The notes under the pieces were generated by a model that searched no databases, was not told where the DNA came from, and saw only the letters and a program-made list of their open reading frames with translations. Shown here piece by piece: positions 37,841-48,432 of a stretch of DNA of 64,000 bases; position 1 is the stretch's first letter; every line of letters begins with the position of its first letter. The stretch covers positions 1,302,001-1,366,000 of the forward strand of contig NZ_CP017946.1 of assembly GCF_003952665.1 (NCBI RefSeq), read 5' to 3'. The position numbers and the translations under genes are program-made. The DNA is from Bosea sp. Tri-49. GTDB lineage: Bacteria > Pseudomonadota > Alphaproteobacteria > Rhizobiales > Beijerinckiaceae.

Positions 37841-40092
37841 GCTTTCGTCCCGTTCACTTGTCGTGTGGCGTTATCCGCCGTCCTATTGCCCGTCTCTGGT
37901 CTGTCTTCGCCGGCCGGTGGCGGTCCGGTCTCGACAAACCAGAGCCGGATCCTGGCGCCGCGGGCGCCATCCGGGCGGTCGAGCAGCTCGATACCGCCGC
38001 CATGGTCTTCGAGAATCTTGCCGACGATGGCGAGGCCGAGCCCGGTGCCGCCGTCGCGCGTGGTCATATAGGGCTCGAGCAGCTTCTGGCGCTGGTCGGC
38101 CGGCAGGCCCTTGCCGTTGTCGAGGATGTCGATGACGATCCGGCCGTCCTGCGTCCGTTCGAAGCCGATCTCGATCCGGCCCTTGCCGCGCTCATCGGCC
38201 GGCACGGCCTCGACCGCCTCGGTCGCATTCTTGATGACGTTGGTGAGAGCCTGCGAGATCAGGCGCCGATCGAAATGCGCCAGGACCGGAGCATCGGGCA
38301 GGTTGTCGGACATGTCGATCTCGGGATTGCCGACCCGCATCAGGAAGATGACCTGTCGGGCCGTCTCGACGATGTCGTCCCGGGCCGGCGAAGGCTTGGG
38401 CATCCGTGCAAAGGAGGAGAACTCGTCGACCATGCGGCGAATATCCTCGACCTGCCGCACGATGGTGGCGGTGCACTGGTCGAAGATGTCCTTGTCGTCG
38501 ACGATGACGCGGCCGAACTTGCGGCGGATACGCTCGGCCGAGAGCTGGATTGGCGTCAGTGGGTTCTTGATCTCATGGGCAATGCGGCGCGCCACGTCGG
38601 CCCAGGCGGCAGTGCGCTGCGCCGAGACGAGGTCAGTAATGTCGTCGAGCGTTACCACGAGGCCGGCACCGGCCCCCTCGCCTTCACGTGTGGCCCGGAT
38701 GTTGACCAAGCGCTCGCGACCACTGCGGGTGATCGCGACCTGGGTAGAGCTCAGGCGCTGCCGGCCGGTCAGCGCTTCGGACACGAACGCGGCGATCTCC
38801 GGAACGACCCGCGCCACCGGCTCACCGAGCAGGCGGCCGCCGGCTCCGAGCAAGGTTTCGGATGAGCGGTTGCTGATGGTGACGTGTCCGTCTTCGTCTA
38901 TGCCGAGGACACCGGAGGAGACGCCGGAGAGGACCGTCTCGGTGAACCGGCGCCGCCGGTCGATCACTTCGCTTGCAGTAACGAGGCCGTCGCGCTGACG
39001 GCGCAGCTCGGCCGTCATCTTGTTGAAGGTCTCGCCAAGATGGGCGAGATCGCCTTCCGCGCGTCTTATCGGCACCTGGACATAGAAATTGCCGCTGGAA
39101 ACCTGATCGGTGGCATGGATCATCCGCCGGATCGGCGCGACGAGGCCGTTGGCGAAGTTGAGACCGAGCCAGATCGCCGAGAGCAGCAGGATTACGGAGA
39201 TCAGCGCGTACATCGAGGCGAAGGCGATCTGCACGCCTTTACGCCGGGCGTCGATGCCGAGGTACTCGACTGCTGCGCCGCGGGCGACCGCCGGGAACTC
39301 GACCGCGAGCGGATCGACCTCGCGGGCGACATAGAGGAAGGCGCCGTCATAGCTCGGCAGCTTCATAAGAGCGCCGAAGACCCGCCCCGCCGACGGGAGC
39401 ACGCAGATCGGTTCCGGTGAGCTCTGGGCATCTTCGAAAGCGTCGGCATTCGGCTTGCTGGCGTCCCGCAGCACGTCGATATTGGCACGGACAACGATGG
39501 TATCCGGCGGCTTCATGATCCAGACGACCGGCAGGCCGAGTGCCGTGGCACGCGCAGTCAGGAAGCTCTCGAACCAGCGCCGATCGGCGTCGTAAGCCGT
39601 TTTCGCTCGCCCCAGATCGTCCGAGAGCAGCCGGATCTCTCGGCCGAGCGAGCGGCATTGCCCGGTGGTATAGGCGTCGGCGACTTCGACGGATTTGAAG
39701 ATCACGTCGCGCATGCGATCCGAGAACCAGGGCTCGAGGCCGCGCTCCAGCGTCGCGGTCGCGATTACGGCGACGAGCACAGCCGGCAGCGCCGCGACGA
39801 TGCTGAACAGACTGACGATCCGCACGTGCAGACCGGCTGCAGCCACGCCCTTGCGCCTCGCGCGGATCAGCACCGCCGCCTCGAAGGCGACGATGATCAG
39901 CAACAGCAGGATCAGCAGCCCGTTGATGACGAAGACGCCGACCACGACCTCATGGACTGGCGCGACGGGTGTTGCGCCAGAAAGCACGAGGAAGGTCGTG
40001 AGCGCCGAGATCAGGGCGAAGCCGACGACGAGCGCGCCGAGCCAGCCCGAAACCCGCCTGGGCGGGTCTTCGGATCGGGGCGTCATGCGCAT
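37837..40092 (-). CDS. ntrY: Nitrogen-related membrane sensor histidine kinase NtrY
   Basis: A 751-residue sensor kinase with several N-terminal membrane helices, a periplasmic/sensor part, a further helix, HAMP, PAS, and the HisKA ([23 protein letters not shown]) and ATPase domains (GGTGLGLAIVGKILEDHGG). It is linked to redox, nitrogen and envelope control through NtrX. Start is uncertain: ATGs at 40092 and 40086 are candidates, and the longer frame from 40200 adds an unlikely soluble tail. The C-terminal tail after the kinase is charged and probably disordered. Confidence 0.93.
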   Translation of the reverse strand: MRMTPRSEDPPRRVSGWLGALVVGFALISALTTFLVLSGATPVAPVHEVVVGVFVINGLLILLLLIIVAFEAAVLIRARRKGVAAAGLHVRIVSLFSIVAALPAVLVAVIATATLERGLEPWFSDRMRDVIFKSVEVADAYTTGQCRSLGREIRLLSDDLGRAKTAYDADRRWFESFLTARATALGLPVVWIMKPPDTIVVRANIDVLRDASKPNADAFEDAQSSPEPICVLPSAGRVFGALMKLPSYDGAFLYVAREVDPLAVEFPAVARGAAVEYLGIDARRKGVQIAFASMYALISVILLLSAIWLGLNFANGLVAPIRRMIHATDQVSSGNFYVQVPIRRAEGDLAHLGETFNKMTAELRRQRDGLVTASEVIDRRRRFTETVLSGVSSGVLGIDEDGHVTISNRSSETLLGAGGRLLGEPVARVVPEIAAFVSEALTGRQRLSSTQVAITRSGRERLVNIRATREGEGAGAGLVVTLDDITDLVSAQRTAAWADVARRIAHEIKNPLTPIQLSAERIRRKFGRVIVDDKDIFDQCTATIVRQVEDIRRMVDEFSSFARMPKPSPARDDIVETARQVIFLMRVGNPEIDMSDNLPDAPVLAHFDRRLISQALTNVIKNATEAVEAVPADERGKGRIEIGFERTQDGRIVIDILDNGKGLPADQRQKLLEPYMTTRDGGTGLGLAIVGKILEDHGGGIELLDRPDGARGARIRLWFVETGPPPAGEDRPETGNRTADNATRQVNGTKA

Positions 40093-40213
40093 GTCGCCGG
40101 TCGAGGCTGTCAAGACGATGTCGAAGCTCCGTTGCCGACAGCTCCCGTCATGGAAGCCGTCGCAGGGCGCACTGATGCGCCGCCGCAACGGTGTTGTCAA
40201 AATATGACAGATG

Positions 40214-40234
40214 CAAGGCAGCCACAGTGCCTTG
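40214..40234 (-). terminator. Hairpin after ntrC
   Basis: CAAGGCA (40214-40220) and TGCCTTG (40228-40234) form a perfect seven-base stem four bases after the ntrC stop. On the minus strand a T-rich segment (ATATTTT) follows only after about ten bases, so it is a weak terminator or attenuator between ntrBC and ntrYX. Confidence 0.4.
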
Positions 40235-40237
40235 TTG

Positions 40238-41689
40238 TCAGCGTGGCGAGCGCACCACCTGCATGTCGAGTTCGCGGATCTTCTTGCGCAAGGTGTTGCG
40301 ATTAAGTCCCAGCAACTCAGCCGCGCGAATTTGGTTGCCGCGCGTCGCCGCCAGCGCGGCCGCGATCAGCGGCGGCTCGACCTCCCGCAGGATGCGATGA
40401 TAGAGCCCCGGTGGAGGGATCTGGTCGCCGAAACCGCCGAAATACTGAGTGAGATGGCGCTCGACCGAGCCGGACAATGTCTCGGCCCGCTCCGGCGCGC
40501 TGCTGCTCCCGATCTGCATCGGGCCCCCGGTTGCCGGCTGCAGCTCAGCCTCGATAATGGGGCCTGTGATCGTGTCCTGCGGATAGAGCGCGGCCAGACG
40601 CCGCACCAGATTCTCGAGTTCGCGGACATTGCCCGGCCAGCGGTAACGCCGCAGCACATCCATCGCTTCCGAATCGATCTGCTTGCGCGTCAGCCCCTCC
40701 TTCTCGACCAGCGCGAAGAAATGGCGAACGAGATCGGGCAGGTCCTCGACACGCTCGCGCAGCGGCGGCAGTCGGATCGGCACGACATTGAGGCGGAAGA
40801 ACAGGTCCTCGCGGAACAGGCCATGCGCGATCGAGATGCGCAAATCCTTGTTGGTCGCGGCGACAATGCGGACATTGGTCTTGATCGGGGTGCGCCCGCC
40901 GACCGTGGTGTACTCGCCCTGCTGGAGTACGCGCAGCAGCCTTGTCTGCGCCTCCATCGGCATGTCGCCGATCTCGTCGAGGAAGAGCGTGCCGCCCTCG
41001 GCCTGCTCGAAGCGGCCGGACGAGCGCGTCAGCGCGCCGGTGAAGGCGCCCTTCTCATGACCGAACAGTTCCGATTCGATCAGGTCCTTCGGGATAGCTG
41101 CCATGTTGATGGCGACGAACGGTCCGTTGCGGCGCTTGCCGTAGTCGTGCAGGGCGCGGGCGACGAGTTCCTTGCCGGTGCCTGACTCGCCATTGATCAT
41201 CACCGTCAGGTCGATCGGCATCAGCCGCGCCAGGGCACGATAGACGTCCTGCATCGCCGGCGAGCGGCCGACCAGCGGGATGTCGTCGGGCTCGGCGGCC
41301 TGGCTGCGCGGCGCGTCACCGCGCGGACGCGACAGCGCACGGCCGACGATCGCGACGAGCTCCTTCAGGTCGAAAGGCTTCGGCAGGTATTCGTAAGCAC
41401 CGCGTTCCGAGGCTTTGATCGCGGTCATGAAGGTGTTCTGCGCGCTCATCACGATGATCGGCAGCTCGGGCCGGACCCGCTTGATGCGCGGCAGGAGGTC
41501 GAAGGCGTTGCCGTCCGGCATCACGACATCGGTGATGATGAGATCACCCAGGCCTTGCGCGGCCCAGGTCCAGAGGGTCGCCGCCTGACCCGTGGTGCGC
41601 ACCTCGTAGCCGGCGCGGGCGAGCGCCTGGTTGAGGACGGTGCGGATCGCGGCGTCGTCGTCGGCGATGAGAATGTTACCCGTCGGCAT
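40238..41689 (-). CDS. ntrC: Nitrogen regulation response regulator NtrC
   Basis: A 483-residue sigma-54 activator. The receiver domain has D11-D12 and phosphoacceptor D54 ([10 protein letters not shown]). The AAA+ domain has Walker A GESGTGKE, the sigma-54-contacting GAFTGA loop and Walker [12 protein letters not shown]. The C-terminal Fis-type HTH ends [21 protein letters not shown]. It controls nitrogen-assimilation genes when phosphorylated by NtrB. It follows ntrB after 24 bases. Confidence 0.97.
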   Translation of the reverse strand: MPTGNILIADDDAAIRTVLNQALARAGYEVRTTGQAATLWTWAAQGLGDLIITDVVMPDGNAFDLLPRIKRVRPELPIIVMSAQNTFMTAIKASERGAYEYLPKPFDLKELVAIVGRALSRPRGDAPRSQAAEPDDIPLVGRSPAMQDVYRALARLMPIDLTVMINGESGTGKELVARALHDYGKRRNGPFVAINMAAIPKDLIESELFGHEKGAFTGALTRSSGRFEQAEGGTLFLDEIGDMPMEAQTRLLRVLQQGEYTTVGGRTPIKTNVRIVAATNKDLRISIAHGLFREDLFFRLNVVPIRLPPLRERVEDLPDLVRHFFALVEKEGLTRKQIDSEAMDVLRRYRWPGNVRELENLVRRLAALYPQDTITGPIIEAELQPATGGPMQIGSSSAPERAETLSGSVERHLTQYFGGFGDQIPPPGLYHRILREVEPPLIAAALAATRGNQIRAAELLGLNRNTLRKKIRELDMQVVRSPR

Positions 41690-41713
41690 GCGGTTCCTAT
41701 GTCCTGCTCGCTC

Positions 41714-42862
41714 TCACCCTGCCTGGGCCGGCTTGGCCTCGTGCAGGGGCAATCGAATTCGGAATGTCGTGCGTCGCGGCGCGGACTCGCATTCGACGAT
41801 TCCGCCGTGATCGCCGATCACCTTGGCGACGAGTGCAAGTCCAAGGCCACTTCCCTGCGCCTTGGTGGTGACGAAGGGATCGAACAGGTACTGATGCAGG
41901 TCGGGCGGCACGCCGGGGCCGTTGTCGCGAATGCCGATTTCCAGCGGCAGGGCAAGCCGGGCGCTGGAACCGGGCGCCTGCATGCGGATGCCGGGACGAT
42001 AGGCGGTGGTGAGCGTGATCTCGCCGTCGATCGCGTCGTTGCCGATCGCCTCGGCTGCGTTCTTAACCAGATTGAGCAGGACCTGGACCAGCTGGTCGCG
42101 GTTGCCTGCGACCGGCGGCAGCGACGGGTCGTAGATCTCGCTGAAGCGGATGTGCCGCGCGAAGCCGGACTGAGCCAGCCGCTTCACATGGTCGAGCACG
42201 TCATGGACGTTGACCGGTCCGCGTTCGCTCGGGCGTTCGTCGCCGAACAGCTCTACCCGCTCGACAAGCTTCACGATCCGGTCGGCCTCGTCGCAGATCA
42301 ATTGCGTCAGCAGCCGATCCTCGTCCTGGACGGAGGATTCGAGCAATTGCGCCGCGCCGCGGATGCCGGAGAGCGGATTCTTGATTTCATGCGCCAGCAT
42401 CGCACCGAGCGCCGTGATCGAGCGGGCTGCTCCCCGATGCGTCAATTGCCTGTCCATTTTTTCAGCAATTGTCCGTTCTTGCAGCAAAAGGACCACCGCA
42501 TCTGGCTGGCTGGGCAGCAATGAGGCAAAAACGTCGACCACCCGGTCGATGCCGAGCCGCGGCGAGGCCAGCTCGACCCGGTACTCGCTGACGCTGGCAC
42601 CGCGCCGTTGAACCTCCTCAACCAGCCCCAGCACCGGCGAGCCGAAGGCGACGAGATCGTCCAGGCGCTGGCGCTTCAGCACGAGGGTGCTGGCCTGGAA
42701 GAAGTCTTCGGCGGCGGTGTTGGCATAAAGAATTCCGTGCCCTTCCCCGATCACCAGGACTGGCATGGGTAGGACGTTGAGCGCCTGGACTTCGAGAAGG
42801 TCGTACAAGGGATCGTGCTGCCCCTCCGCGCCGTCGTTGAACATCGCCATCGTCATAGGCAT
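41714..42862 (-). CDS. ntrB: Nitrogen regulation sensor histidine kinase NtrB
   Basis: A 382-residue soluble kinase/phosphatase that controls NtrC according to nitrogen status via PII proteins. It has an N-terminal PAS domain (about 20-130), the H box with His158 ([20 protein letters not shown]), and the ATPase N and G boxes ([28 protein letters not shown]). No membrane helix is present. It begins 12 bases after dusB. Confidence 0.96.
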   Translation of the reverse strand: MPMTMAMFNDGAEGQHDPLYDLLEVQALNVLPMPVLVIGEGHGILYANTAAEDFFQASTLVLKRQRLDDLVAFGSPVLGLVEEVQRRGASVSEYRVELASPRLGIDRVVDVFASLLPSQPDAVVLLLQERTIAEKMDRQLTHRGAARSITALGAMLAHEIKNPLSGIRGAAQLLESSVQDEDRLLTQLICDEADRIVKLVERVELFGDERPSERGPVNVHDVLDHVKRLAQSGFARHIRFSEIYDPSLPPVAGNRDQLVQVLLNLVKNAAEAIGNDAIDGEITLTTAYRPGIRMQAPGSSARLALPLEIGIRDNGPGVPPDLHQYLFDPFVTTKAQGSGLGLALVAKVIGDHGGIVECESAPRRTTFRIRLPLHEAKPAQAG

Positions 42863-42874
42863 GACTTTCCGGGG

Positions 42875-43897
42875 TCAGGCGGCAGCGCCGAGAGGGGCCG
42901 TGGAGAACAGTCGCCCCAAAGCGGCGATGGCGCGCGCAGGCTCGTTCGTCGTCAGCAAGTCGCGGCGCGCGGTTTCGTCGGGTTCCAGCCCGCAGGCGAG
43001 TGCCTCGTCGGCATAGGCGGCCAGGTGCTTACGGGCATGGCGGACGCCGCTTTCGCGCCCCATCAGCGAGAGCAGGCTCTCGTAATGTTCGCGTGCGACA
43101 TCTTGCTTGACGGTGAGCGGGATGTTCGCCGGCTCGCGGCCGGCGAGCGCGGCGCCGATCGCGCCAGGCAGCCAGGGTCGGCCGAGCGCGGCGCGCCCGA
43201 TCATGACGTAATCGGCCCCCGATTCCTTCAGGCAGAGCTGTGCCTGCGCGGACGTCGCGATATCGCCATTGGCGATCAGCGGGAATCTACCCTCCGCCCT
43301 TACCGGACGGATCGCGGCCCAATTGGCCTGGCCCTTGTAGAATTGCTGGCGTGTACGGCCATGGACCGTGATCGCGGCGGCTCCCGCCGTCGTAGCACGG
43401 CGCGCCAGTTCAGGCGCGTTGCGGCTGACATCGTCCCAGCCGAGCCGCATCTTGACCGTGACCGGCACCTTCACCGCCGCTACGACCGCTTCGACCAGCC
43501 CGATTGCGTGATCGAGATCACGCATCAGCGCCGAGCCTGCCCAGCCGCCGACCACCTTCTTCGCCGGGCAGCCCATGTTGATGTCGACAATGTCGGCGCC
43601 CGACGCTTCGGCGATCTGTGCAGCTTCCGCCAGCCAGCGTGCCTCGCAGCCGGCGAGCTGGACGACATGTGGCGTCACGCCCGCGCCCTCGGCCCGGAGC
43701 CGCGCTTCCTCGTTGCCCCGGACGAGTTCGTCGGAGGCAACCATTTCAGAAACGACGAGGCCGGCGCCGAAGCGCGCGGCGATCCGGCGCATGGCCAGAT
43801 CGGTCACGCCTGACATTGGCGCCAGGAAGGCACGCGAGGCCGGAAACAATCCGCCGATCGGCACCTCATGCTCGCCCGAATTTGAGGCAACTTTCAT
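42875..43897 (-). CDS. dusB: tRNA-dihydrouridine synthase DusB (NifR3)
   Basis: A 340-residue FMN enzyme that reduces uridines in the tRNA D-loop. [15 protein letters not shown] at the N-terminus, catalytic Cys110 in [12 protein letters not shown], and VKMRLGW plus [14 protein letters not shown] are all family marks. The position directly upstream of ntrBC is the classic nifR3-ntrB-ntrC operon of alphaproteobacteria. It is divergent from ispDF. Confidence 0.96.
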   Translation of the reverse strand: MKVASNSGEHEVPIGGLFPASRAFLAPMSGVTDLAMRRIAARFGAGLVVSEMVASDELVRGNEEARLRAEGAGVTPHVVQLAGCEARWLAEAAQIAEASGADIVDINMGCPAKKVVGGWAGSALMRDLDHAIGLVEAVVAAVKVPVTVKMRLGWDDVSRNAPELARRATTAGAAAITVHGRTRQQFYKGQANWAAIRPVRAEGRFPLIANGDIATSAQAQLCLKESGADYVMIGRAALGRPWLPGAIGAALAGREPANIPLTVKQDVAREHYESLLSLMGRESGVRHARKHLAAYADEALACGLEPDETARRDLLTTNEPARAIAALGRLFSTAPLGAAA

Positions 43898-43917
43898 TTT
43901 GCCGATTTATTGGACAA

Positions 43918-43949
43918 ATGCTGCGTCGCGCAAGAGAATTTCGCAGCAT
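43918..43949. promoter_or_regulatory. Dyad in the dusB / ispDF divergent region
   Basis: ATGCTGCG (43918-43925) and CGCAGCAT (43942-43949) form a perfect eight-base dyad with a 16-base spacer, starting 20 bases from the dusB start. The position suits an operator on the dusB-ntrBC side. It does not match the NtrC consensus TGCACC-N5-GGTGCA. Confidence 0.3.
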
Positions 43950-44079
43950 GTTGCATCGCAATAGCGTCATGATGCGGGTGCGACGACTCGGGCAGCGCCT
44001 TTGCGGCGTCGTTAGCGGCTTGGCGACAGAGCTGCACCGTCCTATCAGCGAGACCCAAATCGATGGAGCCATAGGATCG

Positions 44080-45273
44080 ATGATGCCCGCCGTCGCAGCC
44101 CTGATCGTTGCCGCCGGACGCGGCCTGCGCGCTGGTGAGGACGCTCCGAAGCAATATCGGCAGCTTGGCGGCATACCGGTTCTGTGCCGCACGCTCGCCC
44201 CCTTCCTGACCGAGAGCCGGATCGAGACCGTGCTCGTGGTGATCGGCGCTGGCGATCGGCCACGGTATGACGAGGCGATTGGACACCTTCCGGGGAGCGC
44301 ACGCTCTCGCCTCTCCGCACCGGTCGATGGCGGTGAGACTCGCCAGGATTCGGTCCGCGCGGGGTTGGAGGCGCTCGCCGCCGGCGGCTTCGCGGGCCGC
44401 GTGCTCGTGCACGACGCGGCTCGTCCCTTCGTTTCAGCCGCGCTGATCGAGCGAGCGCTGGCGGCTAGTGCCCAACATGTCGCCGCGATCCCGGCGCTCG
44501 CTGTCACCGACACCGTCAAGCGTATCGATGCCGTCGGGTTGATCGAGGAGACGCTGCCGCGTGAGCAACTCGTCTCGGTGCAGACGCCGCAGGCCTTCGC
44601 CTTCCAGCCTCTGCTTGCTGCACACCGGGCTGCCCACGCAGCCGGATCCAGCGGCTTCACCGACGATTCCGCCATCATGGAATGGGCCGGCCACCGGGTC
44701 GCGACATTCGCGGGAGATCCGATGAACCAGAAGCTGACCTATCCAGGCGACTTCGCGCAGGCCGAGCAGCGTTTCGCCCGGCCGCTCGTGACGCGCGCGG
44801 GGACAGGCTATGATGTCCATGCTTTCGCCGACGGCGATCATGTCTGGCTCGGCGGCATACGGATTCCGCACAGCCGCGGCGTCACGGCTCATTCCGATGG
44901 CGACGTCGCCCTGCATGCGCTCACCGATGCAGTATTGGGGGCTTTGGCCGATGGCGATATCGGCAGCCATTTCCCGCCGAGCGATCCGCAATGGCGCGCG
45001 GCCTCGTCGGAGCGTTTCCTCGCCTTCGCGGTGGAACGCGTCCGGCAGCGCGGCGGGCGCATCGACCATCTCGATCTGACGATCGTCTGCGAGGGGCCGA
45101 AGGTCGGTCCGCACCGCGACGCGATCCGGGCTCGGATCGCAGAGATCGCGGGCTTGCGCATCGACCAGGTCGGCGTCAAGGCGACGACCTCGGAACGCCT
45201 CGGCTTCACCGGCCGTGGTGAGGGCCTCGCCGCACTCGCCACCGCGACGATCCGCCTGCCTGAGCCGGAGTGA
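44080..45273 (+). CDS. ispDF: Bifunctional IspD-IspF enzyme of the MEP isoprenoid pathway
   Basis: A 397-residue fusion. The N-terminal half (about 1-230) is the cytidylyltransferase IspD, with [29 protein letters not shown] and VHDAARPF. The C-terminal half (about 236-397) is the cyclodiphosphate synthase IspF, with [28 protein letters not shown] and the metal ligands D-x-H. The fusion is typical of alphaproteobacteria. Two ATGs (44080, 44083) compete; AGGA at 44073-44076 fits either. The upstream extension of the frame is not IspD-like. The stop overlaps the GTG alternative of the next gene. Confidence 0.95.
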   Translation: MMPAVAALIVAAGRGLRAGEDAPKQYRQLGGIPVLCRTLAPFLTESRIETVLVVIGAGDRPRYDEAIGHLPGSARSRLSAPVDGGETRQDSVRAGLEALAAGGFAGRVLVHDAARPFVSAALIERALAASAQHVAAIPALAVTDTVKRIDAVGLIEETLPREQLVSVQTPQAFAFQPLLAAHRAAHAAGSSGFTDDSAIMEWAGHRVATFAGDPMNQKLTYPGDFAQAEQRFARPLVTRAGTGYDVHAFADGDHVWLGGIRIPHSRGVTAHSDGDVALHALTDAVLGALADGDIGSHFPPSDPQWRAASSERFLAFAVERVRQRGGRIDHLDLTIVCEGPKVGPHRDAIRARIAEIAGLRIDQVGVKATTSERLGFTGRGEGLAALATATIRLPEPE

Positions 45274-45278
45274 CGAAC

Positions 45279-45776
45279 ATGTTCGACCTCGACATCCGCT
45301 CGCTCGCCGCCGAGCTCCTGAACATCTCACGCGAGCGCGGGATCACCATCGCCACGGTCGAATCCTGCACAGGTGGGCTCGTCGCCGGCGCGCTGACGGC
45401 GATCTCCGGTTCGTCCAGCATGGTGCTCGGCGGCCTCGTCACTTATTCCAACGAGGCTAAGATGGTGCTGGCTGGCGTTCCGTCCGAGCTGATCACCAAG
45501 CATGGCGCCGTCAGCGAGCCGGTCGCGCGCGCCATGGCGGAAGGCGGCCGGGAACGATTGTCGTCGCGGCTCGCCGTCTCGATCACCGGCATCGCCGGCC
45601 CCGACGGCGGCAACGAGGCCAAGCCGGTCGGACTGGTGCATTTCGCCTGCGCCAATGGTGCAGTGACACTGCACCGCGAAAAGCGTTTCGGCGCTCAGGG
45701 GCGCGACGAGATCAGGCGCCTCAGCGTGCTGGAGGCGCTCGACCTGCTGCGCGAGGCGGCGCTGACGATCGAGTAG
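45279..45776 (+). CDS. pncC: CinA-family nicotinamide-nucleotide amidohydrolase (PncC domain)
   Basis: A 165-residue stand-alone CinA C-terminal domain, which hydrolyses nicotinamide mononucleotide to nicotinate mononucleotide in the pyridine-nucleotide cycle. ATVESCTGGLVAGALTAISGSSSMVLGGLVTYSNEAK and TGIAGPDGG are diagnostic. The N-terminal MoCF-like domain of longer CinA proteins is absent, as is normal for this form. The ATG at 45279 has GGAG at 45267-45270, better placed than the GTG at 45270. It lies five bases after ispDF. Confidence 0.9.
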   Translation: MFDLDIRSLAAELLNISRERGITIATVESCTGGLVAGALTAISGSSSMVLGGLVTYSNEAKMVLAGVPSELITKHGAVSEPVARAMAEGGRERLSSRLAVSITGIAGPDGGNEAKPVGLVHFACANGAVTLHREKRFGAQGRDEIRRLSVLEALDLLREAALTIE

Positions 45777-45787
45777 GCGCTGCGGCG

Positions 45788-47899
45788 CTATTTCGGCGAG
45801 AGCTGCCGCCAGATTGCTCCTACGACATCGGCATAGTCGTCGCTCCAGGCGCGGGTCGTCCCTGGGCCGACCTGCTCGCGCCAGCCGCTGGTCACGATCG
45901 GTCCGGGATCGACGCCGGGCCGCATGACAAGTGCGACGTTCGGGGGCGTCTTCATGACTCGCTGATCGGTTGCAGAATGAACCGGAACGTTGAGCCAGGT
46001 CGTCAGTCCCTGTCCGGCTGCCGTCGCTCTGACCACGGATGCGAGCTCCATGTTCCGGTTCGAGATATGCAGGAGCACGGCGCCGTTCGGCTTGAGCTTG
46101 CGCATATAGAGCTTCAAGGCCTCGCCTGTGAGCAGGTGGACGGGGATCGCGTCGGAAGAGAAAGCGTCGACGACGATCAGATCGAGCGAGCCGTCCTGCG
46201 CATCACCGAGTGTCAGACGTGCATCTCCAATCACGAAGGTTGTCGAGGGCGCACAGGCACTGAAGAAGGTGAAGCGGGCCGGATCGGTCGCGATCCGGAT
46301 CACGGCTTGGTCGATCTCGTAGAAGCGCCAATCCTCCCCGGCGCGCGCCTGGCAAGCAAGCGTGCCCGTGCCGACGCCGATCGCTGCCACCGCGGCAAGC
46401 GCGCCTCCTCTCGCCTGGCGGACCGAGTCGATCCCGTCGACGATGCCCGTGCCGGCGAAGTAGTAGGTCAGCGGCTCCGGACGCCCCGACACCGGCGTGC
46501 CGTCGTCCTGACGCAGGCGCTGCGCGCCATGGATCGTGCTGCCGTGACTGAGCACACGGAAGCGGCCATCCTGGGTCTCGGTGACGCGATGCACGCCGAA
46601 GAACGAACGGACCATGTCCGTCCGGAACCTCTCATGGGCGATCAGGGCGGCAATTCCGAAAATGGCGAGGCCGATAAGGGCTGCGCCTTGCAGGCGTGAT
46701 GGCCGGTGCGACGTGAAGCCCGGGCGGCAGAGCATGCCGGCCACGACCAGAAGCGGATATTCGGCCACCGAGTTGAACAGCAACGGTGCCAGCAATGCGG
46801 CGAATACCCCGCCCAGTACGCCACCGAGCGACATCCAAAGGTAGAAGCCCGTCAGACCCGCTGCCGAGGGTCGCAACCGTGCGAGCTCGCCATGCGCGAC
46901 CATCGCCGTAACGAACAGAACAGCGAGGTGAAGGACGAGCTCACCGCCCCAGTCTAGGTGCAGGTTGAACGCCGTCGCGGCCATGTAGCCGAGGATGAGC
47001 AGCAACTGCCCAGTCAGCATCCAGCCATGGCGCAGGAGCGGCCTGCGCTGGAAGACGATGACGAAGGTCAGCAAAAACAGCGCGAGTGGGGCGACCCAGA
47101 GCAGCGGGCCGGCGGCGACATCTGTCGAGATATGAGCGGTCACCGCGACCAGCAAGCCGGACGGCACGAAGGCAAGGAACAGCCAATGCAGCTTGCGGCT
47201 GGCCGGGACGGGCTCGGCGACCAGTGGGGCCGCATCGCGCCCGCTCGCCGACGATCCCACGCACAATCCGGCGCAGGCCGTGATGCCGGCAAGCAGCAAG
47301 CCGAACCCCCATGCCCAGGCCGAAGACTGTGTCGCCAATTTCAGGGCTGGCTCGACCGCGAAGGGGTAGGCGAGCAAGGCGAGGAAGCTGCCGATGTTGG
47401 AGGCGGCATAGAGGAAGTAGGGGTCGCGGGCATGTGCATGCCCCGTGCGCGCGAACCAAGCCTGCAGCAACGGGCCATTTGCGGCAACCGCGAAGAAGGG
47501 CAAGCCGACCGAAGCAGTGAAGAGCAGCAGAAGCCAGGCGAACTCGCCCTCTTGCGGCGGGCGTTCGAACCCTCCGGCGATGCCGATCGGCAACGAAGTC
47601 GCTAGCACCGCTATCATCAACGTGATGTGGATCAGCGCGGCGCGCCGCACGCTGAAGCGGCTGACCAGCCAATGCGCGTAGGCGTAGCCGGCCAGCAGCA
47701 TGGCCTGGAAGAAGACCATCGCGGTCGACCAGACCGCAGGCGAGCCGCCGAGCTTGGGTAGCACCATCTTGGCGAACATCGGCTGGGTGCCGAAGAGCAG
47801 GAAGGCGGAGAGGAAGATCGTACCGGCGAAGATCGGCAGCACGACACTCAAGCGACGCGCCTCGATCCCGGTGCGCGCCGATACCATTGGAGATTCCAT
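45788..47899 (-). CDS. Membrane protein fused to a spermidine-synthase-like domain
   Basis: A 703-residue protein with about ten to twelve hydrophobic helices (residues 20-420) followed by a soluble Rossmann-type domain (about 450-700) of the spermidine/spermine synthase family, with AIGVGTGTLACQ, FYEIDQAVIRIA and DLIVVDAFSSDAIPVHLLT. This architecture is widespread, but its function is unclear; the aspartates used by true polyamine synthases are only partly recognisable, so I do not call it speE. AGGGGGAC precedes the ATG. It lies downstream of the RatA gene. Confidence 0.85.
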   Translation of the reverse strand: MESPMVSARTGIEARRLSVVLPIFAGTIFLSAFLLFGTQPMFAKMVLPKLGGSPAVWSTAMVFFQAMLLAGYAYAHWLVSRFSVRRAALIHITLMIAVLATSLPIGIAGGFERPPQEGEFAWLLLLFTASVGLPFFAVAANGPLLQAWFARTGHAHARDPYFLYAASNIGSFLALLAYPFAVEPALKLATQSSAWAWGFGLLLAGITACAGLCVGSSASGRDAAPLVAEPVPASRKLHWLFLAFVPSGLLVAVTAHISTDVAAGPLLWVAPLALFLLTFVIVFQRRPLLRHGWMLTGQLLLILGYMAATAFNLHLDWGGELVLHLAVLFVTAMVAHGELARLRPSAAGLTGFYLWMSLGGVLGGVFAALLAPLLFNSVAEYPLLVVAGMLCRPGFTSHRPSRLQGAALIGLAIFGIAALIAHERFRTDMVRSFFGVHRVTETQDGRFRVLSHGSTIHGAQRLRQDDGTPVSGRPEPLTYYFAGTGIVDGIDSVRQARGGALAAVAAIGVGTGTLACQARAGEDWRFYEIDQAVIRIATDPARFTFFSACAPSTTFVIGDARLTLGDAQDGSLDLIVVDAFSSDAIPVHLLTGEALKLYMRKLKPNGAVLLHISNRNMELASVVRATAAGQGLTTWLNVPVHSATDQRVMKTPPNVALVMRPGVDPGPIVTSGWREQVGPGTTRAWSDDYADVVGAIWRQLSPK

Positions 47900-47947
47900 G
47901 TCGTCCCCCTGCCAGATCAGCGGGACGATGACGCGAACAGCTTAAAA

Positions 47948-48418
47948 CTAGGTGAGCGCGGCCGGGCTGTTTCGCCCGTAGATTGCATCGGCGCGCTTCT
48001 CGAAGGCTTCGGCGAACTTGTGGAAGGCCTTGTCGAACATCGCGCCCATCAGCAGGCCGAGCATTCGGCTGGCGAACTCATAGGAGATGAAGAAGCCAAT
48101 TTCGCAGCCCTTGTCGTGCGGCTTGAAGCTCCAGCGGTTTTCCAGATAGCGGAATGGCCCGTCGACATATTCGACCAGGATCTTCAAATTCGTCGGGTCC
48201 AGCGTGACGCGGCTGGTGAAGGTCTCGCGGATCGCCTTGTAGCCGACGGTCATGTCGGCGAGCACCACCTCGCCGCCGCCATCGCGCGGCGTTCGCCGGC
48301 GAACCGTCAGCCCCTCGCAGAGCGGCAGGAATTGCGGATAGTTTTCGACATCCGCCACGAGCGCATACATCTCTGCGGGCGAGTGCTTCACCCGGCGGGT
48401 ATTGTTGAACATCGGCAT
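47948..48418 (-). CDS. RatA/COQ10-type START-domain protein
   Basis: A 156-residue soluble protein of the polyketide cyclase/START group. MPMFNNTRRVKHSPAEMYALVADVENYPQFLPLCEGLTV is the typical N-terminus of both bacterial RatA and mitochondrial COQ10. In alphaproteobacteria the COQ10-like role, binding ubiquinone and helping its use in respiration, is the better guess; the RatA ribosome-toxin role is claimed only in enterics. It follows lipA after 14 bases, on the same strand. Confidence 0.87.
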   Translation of the reverse strand: MPMFNNTRRVKHSPAEMYALVADVENYPQFLPLCEGLTVRRRTPRDGGGEVVLADMTVGYKAIRETFTSRVTLDPTNLKILVEYVDGPFRYLENRWSFKPHDKGCEIGFFISYEFASRMLGLLMGAMFDKAFHKFAEAFEKRADAIYGRNSPAALT

Positions 48419-48432
48419 GTGTGTTGAGCCGA

